From the NCBI RefSeq assembly GCF_026013605.1, contig NZ_JAPDPJ010000004.1, positions 1-64,000 on the forward strand: DNA of 64,000 bases. Direction: 5' to 3'. Both the position numbers and the translations under genes were made by a program. The stretch is from Plebeiibacterium sediminum (GTDB lineage: Bacteria; Bacteroidota; Bacteroidia; Bacteroidales; Marinilabiliaceae). Below the pieces are notes generated by a model. The model was not told the DNA's origin, searched no databases, and worked only from the letters and a program-made list of their open reading frames with translations. This document shows positions 56,428-64,000 of the stretch, piece by piece; within the stretch, counting starts at the first letter, position 1, and each line of letters opens with the position of its first letter.

Positions 56428-56571
56428 TCTATGAAAATTAATCCACCATGAAAAATTGATCATGCTGTTTATCTTATACTTTTGGGAGGTATTAAAATCA
56501 AATTGTAAACTGATTAAATAAGTATTTTTAATACTACTTTAGAAATATTTTATATCTTCGTATTCAACTTT

Positions 56572-56648
56572 TATAAAGGGGTGCCTAAAAATTCAGGCTG
56601 AGATCATACCCATTGAACCTGTACAGATAATGCTGTAAAGGGATTTTG
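56572..56648 (+). promoter_or_regulatory. TPP riboswitch ahead of thiS
   Basis: The Thi-box pattern is clear: GGGGTGCC, then GGCTGAGATCATACCC, GAACCTG, and CAGATAATGCTG. It lies behind a near-consensus box TATCTTCG (56553-56560). It should repress the thi genes at high thiamin pyrophosphate. Confidence 0.92.
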
Positions 56649-56718
56649 TGATTTCTACACGATGTTTATCGGCACCATATTTTTTAAATTATATCTCGTT
56701 AGAGTAAAATTAAATTGT

Positions 56719-56925
56719 ATGGTTATTTATGTAAATGATGAAAAAAGAACGGTTGAGGAAAATCTCCTTCTTTCTAATCTCTTTCCTGAAATAGGAATTA
56801 ATTCAACAATTAAAGGTGTTGCTGTTGCAATTAATGAGCGAATAGTAATGCAAAAGAAATGGAAATCTACTATTCTTTCAGAGAATGATAAAATACTAAT
56901 CATTTCTGCAACAAAAGGTGGTTGA
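56719..56925 (+). CDS. thiS: Sulfur carrier protein ThiS
   Basis: 68 aa from ATG 56719 (MVIYVNDEKRTVEENLLLS); an upstream frame start at 56662 is too near the riboswitch. Ubiquitin-like beta-grasp with the C-terminal GG (ISATKGG) that is adenylated by ThiF and carries the thiocarboxylate for the thiazole ring. First gene of the thiamin operon. Confidence 0.93.
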   Translation: MVIYVNDEKRTVEENLLLSNLFPEIGINSTIKGVAVAINERIVMQKKWKSTILSENDKILIISATKGG

Positions 56926-56975
56926 GTTAGTCTTCTACTATATTAAATTGATCATTTTCAATATTAGATAGGAAT

Positions 56976-57009
56976 CAATCATGCTGATCATATTGAATCG
57001 GCATGATTG
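56976..57009. repeat. Hairpin in the thiS-thiC gap
   Basis: CAATCATGC (56976-56984) and GCATGATTG (57001-57009) form a 9-bp stem with a 16-base loop, without T-run. The gap 56926-57222 has no gene and no second Thi-box. The hairpin could be an mRNA-processing or stabilising element. Confidence 0.45.
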
Positions 57010-57216
57010 GCAAGTAACTGCTTATAACTTTCAGTTTAAAGATAGGAATGTTGTATCCCATCCTGTAGTGACATGTATTCAATTTGAGTAGTTTTTTATT
57101 CTAATTACAACAAGAAGTTTTATCGAAAGGTATTTTTAAGATCCATTTTGCTGGATCCATATAAATGCAGGACGTTATTGTTTCAGTGTATTCTCTAGTT
57201 AAAAATCCAATACTAA

Positions 57217-59004
<1,788 letters not shown>

Positions 59005-59014
59005 AATATAAGCA

Positions 59015-59782
59015 ATGGATATATTAAGAATTGCCGACAAAGAATTTAAATCAAGACTTTTTACAGGAACAGGTAAGTTTAACTCAAATGAAATGATGGC
59101 TGAAGCTATTCAAGCATCAGGCTCAGAGTTGGTAACAGTTGCATTAAAACGTGTTGATATGAAAGGGAATAATGATGATATGATTGATCATCTGAATATT
59201 CCCGGATTAAACTTGCTACCTAACACAAGTGGTGTTCGAAATGCTAAAGAAGCAATATTTGCAGCTCAATTGGCTCGTGAGGCATTAGGAACGAACTGGT
59301 TGAAGTTAGAAATTCATCCTGACCCAAAATATTTATTACCTGATGGAGAAGAAACTTTAAAAGCGTGTTATGAATTAGCTAAAGATGGATTTGTTATCCT
59401 TCCATATATTCATGCAGATCCTGTGTTGTGTAAAAAGTTGGAGGATGCAGGCGCTTCTGCTGTGATGCCTTTAGGTTCGCCAATAGGGACCAATCAGGGA
59501 CTTATAACACGTGATTTTTTAAAAATAATCATTGAGCAATCTAATCTGCCTGTTGTTGTTGATGCTGGTATCGGATCTCCTTCTCATGCAGCAGAAGCAA
59601 TGGAGCTGGGAGCAGATGCGGTTTTAGTTAATACTGCGATAGCTGTGGCTAAAAACCCGAAACAAATGGGGCGTGCGTTTAAAATGAGCGTTGAAGCAGG
59701 TAGAATTGCATATTTGTCAGGATTGGCTAAAGTAAGTGCATATGCAGAAGCTAGCAGTCCTTTGACTAGTTTTTTAAGTTAA
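59015..59782 (+). CDS. thiG: Thiazole synthase
   Basis: 255 aa. Condenses deoxyxylulose phosphate, dehydroglycine and ThiS thiocarboxylate to the thiazole phosphate. TIM barrel. [10 protein letters not shown] at the N-terminus, the Schiff-base Lys probably in [19 protein letters not shown], and [20 protein letters not shown] at the phosphate site. It is 17 bp ahead of thiH, which supplies dehydroglycine from tyrosine. Confidence 0.96.
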   Translation: MDILRIADKEFKSRLFTGTGKFNSNEMMAEAIQASGSELVTVALKRVDMKGNNDDMIDHLNIPGLNLLPNTSGVRNAKEAIFAAQLAREALGTNWLKLEIHPDPKYLLPDGEETLKACYELAKDGFVILPYIHADPVLCKKLEDAGASAVMPLGSPIGTNQGLITRDFLKIIIEQSNLPVVVDAGIGSPSHAAEAMELGADAVLVNTAIAVAKNPKQMGRAFKMSVEAGRIAYLSGLAKVSAYAEASSPLTSFLS

Positions 59783-59799
59783 GTTTTATAGTAGAAAAA

Positions 59800-60912
59800 A
59801 TGAGCTTTTATCATATACATGAGCAATACGACTGGGATGAAGTGTCAGTATCAATCCAATCAAAATCAGCATTTGATGTGGAGAATGCATTAAATGCAGT
59901 TAATCCTGATTTAGAAGATTTCAAAGCCTTGATTTCTCCTGCAGCAGCATCTTATCTGGAACAGATGGCGCAAAAGAGTTTTCAGCTAACTCAAAGGCGT
60001 TTTGGAAAGATCATACAAATGTATATTCCGTTGTATCTTTCAAATGAATGTGCCAATGGCTGTATATACTGTGGTTTTAATTGTAAGAATCAGATTAACA
60101 GATGTACACTAACAAAAGAGCAGATTCTGGAAGAAGTGAAGCATATAAAATCCATGGGTTTTGAGCATTTGCTTTTGGTTACTGGAGAACATCCGAAAAA
60201 ATGCGGTGTAGATTATGTTGAGGAAGTATTGACCTTATTAAAGTCAGAGTTTGCAAATCTCTCCATAGAGATTGCGCCTATGGATCTGGAAGATTATTAC
60301 AGACTGAAAAAGCATGGTTTAAATACGGTTTATGTTTATCAGGAAACTTACAATAAGCATAGATATCCAGAATACCATCCCAAAGGAAAAAAGGCCGATT
60401 TTAAATATCGTTTGGAAACTCCGGATCGTATTGGTCAGGCTGAAATTCATCGTATCGGACTAGGGTGTTTGTTGGGATTGGAAGATTGGCGTACGGATAG
60501 CTTTTATACTGCGTTGCATTTGAATTATTTGGAGCAAAAATACTGGAAAACAAAATACAGTATTTCATTTCCAAGATTAAGACCACATGTGGGTAGTTTT
60601 CAGCCAAATCATCCCATCAATGATCGTCAGCTGGTTCAGTTAATTTGTGCTTACCGAATTTTTAATCAGGAATTGGAGATTTCTTTAAGTACAAGAGAAA
60701 ATGCTTATTTTAGAGATCATATGATGGGAATTGGAGTTACTAGTATGAGTGCAGGTAGTAAGACAGAACCTGGTGGGTATGCAAATCCTGATAAAGAATT
60801 AAAACAATTTGATGTTTCTGATGACAGAACTTCTGATGAGATTGAAAGGGTGATTAGAAATAAAGGTTTTGAAGCTGTATGGAAAGATTGGGATCAGTGT
60901 CTTGTTATGTAG
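59800..60912 (+). CDS. thiH: 2-iminoacetate synthase
   Basis: 370 aa. Radical-SAM enzyme that cleaves tyrosine to p-cresol and dehydroglycine. The cluster motif is CANGCIYCGF (CxxxCxxC), with MYIPLYLSNECANG before it. C-terminal BATS-like region includes GVTSMSAGSKTEPGGY. Tyrosine-dependent ThiH, not glycine oxidase ThiO, marks an anaerobic-capable route. Confidence 0.95.
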   Translation: MSFYHIHEQYDWDEVSVSIQSKSAFDVENALNAVNPDLEDFKALISPAAASYLEQMAQKSFQLTQRRFGKIIQMYIPLYLSNECANGCIYCGFNCKNQINRCTLTKEQILEEVKHIKSMGFEHLLLVTGEHPKKCGVDYVEEVLTLLKSEFANLSIEIAPMDLEDYYRLKKHGLNTVYVYQETYNKHRYPEYHPKGKKADFKYRLETPDRIGQAEIHRIGLGCLLGLEDWRTDSFYTALHLNYLEQKYWKTKYSISFPRLRPHVGSFQPNHPINDRQLVQLICAYRIFNQELEISLSTRENAYFRDHMMGIGVTSMSAGSKTEPGGYANPDKELKQFDVSDDRTSDEIERVIRNKGFEAVWKDWDQCLVM

Positions 60913-60934
60913 CTATCAATTAAAAAAGGTGTTA

Positions 60935-61645
60935 ATGAATAAATTAAGTACAGAAAATCAGGAAAGATATAGTCGACAACTATTGTTAAAAGAAGTTGGA
61001 GTAGAGGGGCAGTTAAAATTAAAGGCTGCTAAGGTTCTGGTTATTGGTGCCGGAGGTTTGGGATGTCCTGTATTACAATATCTGGTGGCAGCTGGAATTG
61101 GTAAAATTGGGATTGTAGATCATGATGTGGTTAGTATTTCTAATTTACAGCGACAAATATTATATAGAGAGGATGAATTAGGTGTTTCTAAAGCTCATTT
61201 AGCTCAACAAAAGTTACAGTACCTAAACTCAGAAACCATTATTCAGATTTACAATACGTTTTTAAATAAGGATAATGTGGAAGATATAATGGGCGAATAT
61301 GATGTTGTAGTTGGAGCAACAGATAATTTTGAATCTCGATATTTAATTGATACCTATTCTCAAAACCTTTATATTCCTTTTGTACATGGTTCTGTAGAAG
61401 GATTTGAAGGACAGTATTCTGTATTCAATTATAAAAATAAAATTTCGTACTCAGATGTTTTTCCATCTCAGCCGGAGTTACCTAAAGACTATGTAATTGG
61501 AGTAATGGGGGCATTGCCCGGAATAATTGGAAGCATGATGGCAATGGAGGTAATAAAAATCTGCTGCAATCTGAAAGGTGTTGCAGCAGATGCTTTGTAT
61601 ATTTTTAAAGCTCTTGAAAATAAGCTAATCAAGTTAAATTATTAA
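60935..61645 (+). CDS. thiF: ThiF/MoeB-family adenylyltransferase
   Basis: 236 aa from ATG 60935 (MNKLSTENQERYSRQLLL); a longer frame reaching 60869 would overlap thiH. E1-like: nucleotide loop VIGAGGLGCPVLQYL, SNLQRQILYREDELG, and VVGATDNFESRYLID. It adenylates the ThiS C-terminus. The usual zinc CxxC pairs are missing (SYSDVFPSQPEL instead of a CxxC; no cysteines near VMGALPG), so this is a zinc-less variant. MoeB cannot be excluded, but the operon fixes it to ThiS. Stop overlaps the convergent DUF6048 gene by 4 bp. Confidence 0.9.
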   Translation: MNKLSTENQERYSRQLLLKEVGVEGQLKLKAAKVLVIGAGGLGCPVLQYLVAAGIGKIGIVDHDVVSISNLQRQILYREDELGVSKAHLAQQKLQYLNSETIIQIYNTFLNKDNVEDIMGEYDVVVGATDNFESRYLIDTYSQNLYIPFVHGSVEGFEGQYSVFNYKNKISYSDVFPSQPELPKDYVIGVMGALPGIIGSMMAMEVIKICCNLKGVAADALYIFKALENKLIKLNY

Positions 61646-62427
61646 TTTGATTGGCTCTTATTTTTAAGGCGTTTATTTCCCCATGGAATTTGATATTCAG
61701 CAATATATGAAAATCCTAAACTGACGGTTCTGCTACCTCTTCCGAATCCGGGAATTCGGTAGGGTTCCATTACCTCAGCATTGTTCGATGCGATCTTAGT
61801 TTTTAATCTGGCATAAAAGCTTAGAAAAAAGTTGTTGAATAGTTCAGTTCTAAGTCCGGCTACTAATTCAAGCCAATGCGAATTTACTGCATATGAATTT
61901 ATGGAAGTGGTGTAATCTCCCCAATAAGGATCTTCAACTGTTATTTTATCAGAACCATGATCTTGAACCGCAAAACCATAACGTAAACCAAATAAAATAT
62001 TATCATTGTTGTTGGGTTCATCAACAATAAAAATATCATAGTCGAAGCCTACTCTGGCATATATACCATCCGATTTATATTCATAAGATTTGTCATCAAA
62101 AGAAACATTTTCAAAACCCAAGGATCCAACAAAAAACATTCTCTTTTTAAAGTTTGTTTTAATGTTGGCTTCAAAAGCATATCTGTCATTATCGAGAACC
62201 GGAACTAAAAAACGGCTTACATCAATACCAATGGCAGTACCTCTCTTTTTGTTTGGATAAGGCAGTTTTTCTTTCTTCTTTTTGGGGGTTCCTTCTTGTT
62301 GTTTCTGATTTTGCGAACTTTGAGAATATCTGCCCTCCTCTGTATAATTTTGAGCACTGATAAGGGTTGTGATTCCCAAAATAACTAGACTAGTAAAGAT
62401 ATATCTTAACATTTTCGGTACTTTCAT
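61642..62427 (-). CDS. DUF6048-family outer membrane protein
   Basis: 261 aa from ATG 62427 (MKVPKMLRYIFTSLVILG); MFI adds three more residues. Signal peptide, then a Lys-rich linker (KQQEGTPKKKKEKLPYPNKK), then a beta-barrel-like body (VGFDYDIFIVDE, LELVAGLRTELFNNFFLSFYARLKTK, VSLGFSYIAEYQIPW) of about 200 residues. Paired with a DUF6452 lipoprotein (overlap 38 bp); function unknown, and I recall this pairing in other Bacteroidota. Convergent with thiF. Confidence 0.82.
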   Translation of the reverse strand: MKVPKMLRYIFTSLVILGITTLISAQNYTEEGRYSQSSQNQKQQEGTPKKKKEKLPYPNKKRGTAIGIDVSRFLVPVLDNDRYAFEANIKTNFKKRMFFVGSLGFENVSFDDKSYEYKSDGIYARVGFDYDIFIVDEPNNNDNILFGLRYGFAVQDHGSDKITVEDPYWGDYTTSINSYAVNSHWLELVAGLRTELFNNFFLSFYARLKTKIASNNAEVMEPYRIPGFGRGSRTVSLGFSYIAEYQIPWGNKRLKNKSQSN

Positions 62428-62860
62428 TATAAACAATTGATGGATATTCTATTGAAACAGAATCAATAAAAGAAATATTACTATGCAAAACAGTGTCTAA
62501 CTCAAACTTAAAAATGAATCCACATTCTTCAGATATAAAACTCAATTCTTTTGAGTGGACAAAGGATACAGTATCTCTTTGATTAAGTATTTGTATTAAA
62601 AAACGGGAAGTATCATTCATCATAGAAAGTGGAAGAAATGATTCCGATACAACTTCTGAATTATAAATAGTGTCATCTTCCGCAACAGAACCAATAGCCG
62701 TAATAGTTACTCCACTCACGGTTGAATCATTTAATGTGATTGAAGAATAAAATGAAGCTTGAACCGACTGTTGGTTTGATAAACAAAAATCGTCACTATT
62801 ATTACAGGATATTATAATTACCAGGACCATGATGGCCGCTACCTGAAAAAGTATTTTCAT
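62390..62860 (-). CDS. DUF6452-family lipoprotein
   Basis: 156 aa. Lipoprotein signal (ILFQVAAIMVLVIIISCNNS; Cys about 19) and a beta-rich body starting SDDFCLSNQQSVQASFYS. Its 3' end overlaps the DUF6048 gene, implying translational coupling and shared function at the outer membrane. No motif suggests an activity. Confidence 0.82.
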   Translation of the reverse strand: MKILFQVAAIMVLVIIISCNNSDDFCLSNQQSVQASFYSSITLNDSTVSGVTITAIGSVAEDDTIYNSEVVSESFLPLSMMNDTSRFLIQILNQRDTVSFVHSKELSFISEECGFIFKFELDTVLHSNISFIDSVSIEYPSIVYNESTENVKIYLY

Positions 62861-63146
62861 TATTACAAATGCTATAGTTGTTAGATGGGCTTATAAACAA
62901 ACAAATGGTCATGATCAAATCATTCCCATTAGGAATTAACCATCTAAACTAAAATTTATATTTAAACTGCAATATTAACAAAAATAGAACCATTCAATAA
63001 GTTTAGTTTGTGGTTTTATTAAAAAACCTTTTTGCTAATAAAATTTAAGAAACGAACTATTCTTAATAGGTGCTTCATTTTAAGTTATCATTTTATGTTT
63101 TAGATTAAAAAGTACTTATAAACTATCGTTTTAGCATAATTACACT

Positions 63147-63154
63147 TATCTTTG
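63147..63154 (+). promoter_or_regulatory. Promoter -7 box of the thiamin receptor gene
   Basis: TATCTTTG matches TAnnTTTG exactly, about 13 bp before the Thi-box. The -33 element is not evident. The preceding 62861-63146 carries no gene. Confidence 0.5.
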
Positions 63155-63166
63155 TCTTCGATTTTT

Positions 63167-63262
63167 TTGGGGTGCCTTAATATTACGGGCTGAGATCATA
63201 CCCTTTTACCAATTATGGCGGTTGGTAATGAACCTGATCCGGATAATACCGGCGTAGGAAAC
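63167..63262 (+). promoter_or_regulatory. TPP riboswitch ahead of the TonB-dependent receptor
   Basis: GGGGTGCC (63169-63175), GGCTGAGATCATACCC, an extra hairpin ACCAATTATGGCGGTTGGT, then GAACCTGATCCGGATAATACCGGCGTAGG. All Thi-box elements are present. It controls uptake of thiamin or a precursor. Confidence 0.95.
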
Positions 63263-63337
63263 TAGCGAACTAACTTTTCGCCCTTTGATCTTAATTATTA
63301 CCTCATTTTATTATTGTTTAATTTTAACTTTTTTAAA

Positions 63338-64000
63338 ATGATTAAAAGATGGAAAAACTCTGTGCTATATGGAGTTTTAGTATTGTGTGGAGTTTTAATG
63401 GTCAGTTTTACTGCAACTTCTCAAAATGTGGTAAAAGGTAGAGTCACCGACCAGGAGGGTGCTGATTTAATTGGAGCTTCTGTTGTAATTAAAAGTAGTT
63501 ACCTGGGAACAGTAACAAACCTGGAAGGTCAGTATCAATTTAGTAATCTTAAAAACGGCGATTATGTTTTTGTAGTTTCGTACATAGGTTATGAATCTAT
63601 TCAAAAGAAAGTTTCTGTTGATGGTTCTGCTACTGTTAACTTCACTTTAGAGCCTTCGACAATTTTTAAAGATGAAATTTTAGTTTCCGCAACCAGAGCA
63701 GGTAATAAAGCACCTGTAGCAGTAACTAATTTTTCTAAAGATGAAATTAGTAAAGAAAATACTGGTCAGGATATTCCTTATCAGTTGAGTTTGTCACCAT
63801 CACTTGTTGAATCATCGGAAGCTGGTAATGGAATTGGATATTCGGCATTGAGGATAAGAGGAACGGATGCCTCAAGAATTAACGTTACTATTAATGGTAT
63901 TCCGTTGAATGATTCGGAATCGCAAGGTGTTTATTGGGTTAATATGCCTGATTTTTCTTCTTCTGTTGATAATATTCAGATACAAAGAGGAGTTGGAACT
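63338..64000 (+). CDS. TonB-dependent receptor, thiamin-regulated (partial)
   Basis: The first 221 residues only; the frame runs to the window end. A signal peptide ends near FTATSQ. Next a carboxypeptidase-D-like domain (about 31-110, VVKGRVTDQEGADLIGASVV), then the plug domain from about 117 (ILVSATRAGNKAPVAVTNFS, SALRIRGTDASRINVTINGI, IQIQRGVG). It should import thiamin or a thiamin precursor across the outer membrane, as shown by its TPP riboswitch. The TonB gene at 26416 is a possible energiser. Confidence 0.92.
   Translation, partial: MIKRWKNSVLYGVLVLCGVLMVSFTATSQNVVKGRVTDQEGADLIGASVVIKSSYLGTVTNLEGQYQFSNLKNGDYVFVVSYIGYESIQKKVSVDGSATVNFTLEPSTIFKDEILVSATRAGNKAPVAVTNFSKDEISKENTGQDIPYQLSLSPSLVESSEAGNGIGYSALRIRGTDASRINVTINGIPLNDSESQGVYWVNMPDFSSSVDNIQIQRGVGT

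Noticed and set aside
56976-57009. Intergenic hairpin as a second riboswitch before thiC
   Set aside because: No Thi-box sequences (GGCTGAGA, GAACCTGA) are present; only a simple stem-loop.

Overview
The window looks like a chromosome segment of a low-GC Bacteroidota, probably a marine, Marinilabiliales- or Marinifilaceae-like member of the Bacteroidia (inference from gene content). The support is a TonB energy transducer, a SusC-type receptor with a carboxypeptidase-D-like plug extension, the DUF6452/DUF6048 pair, weak Shine-Dalgarno sequences, and several TAnnTTTG promoter -7 boxes.

Region 1 (about 1-805) is the left flank. It holds the end of a probable IS21-family insertion sequence, one unrecognised gene, and a 3' fragment of a tRNA-Ala gene with its terminator. 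Short repeats there resemble those at the right end of the island that follows, so the flank may be what remains of a second, tandemly inserted element.

Region 2 (about 805-26103) is a 25 kb integrative island in tRNA-Ala(GGC). A 21-bp identical core is present at 805-825 and 26083-26103, and the intact tRNA is re-formed at the right end. The backbone is a tyrosine integrase, an unknown protein, two excisionase-like HTH proteins, a VirE_N/BT4734 primase-like protein and a PriCT-2/DUF3987 helicase-primase. No relaxase or conjugation genes are present. The cargo is almost entirely defence: a lone half HsdS and an HNH nuclease; a type I restriction-modification operon (hsdM, phosphoesterase, AbiEi/AbiEii pair, hsdS, hsdR, YgjP-type metallopeptidase); a tight three-gene cluster of PDDEXK_4 nuclease, catalytically degenerate Argonaute and reverse transcriptase with a C-terminal HEPN motif; and a Panacea (DUF4065) toxin-antitoxin pair. 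A 1.2-kb non-coding tract rich in stem-loops and a DUF6266 gene close the island. The Argonaute-RT cluster is the best candidate for an undescribed system: the Argonaute lacks slicer residues, so any effect should come from the RT-HEPN or the nuclease.

Region 3 (26133-48739) is core chromosome. It carries tonB, hflX, asd, a secreted lamin-tail protein, an M3 peptidase, purine nucleoside phosphorylase, lpxK, sppA, folK and upp, then a surface-polysaccharide cluster for a 3-amino-3,6-dideoxyhexose (aminotransferase, two FdtA-like ketoisomerases, GNAT, membrane glycosyltransferase, two GT-B glycosyltransferases, flippase), and radC.

Region 4 (48740-64000) has two identical tRNA-Glu genes around rpsT, metK behind a SAM-II-like riboswitch, a candidate small RNA, a YbhN-like membrane protein, and a solute-binding lipoprotein next to a hybrid histidine kinase. 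A TPP-riboswitch thiamin operon follows (thiS, thiC, thiG, thiH, thiF). Last come the DUF6452/DUF6048 envelope pair and a second TPP riboswitch ahead of a TonB-dependent receptor that runs off the window.
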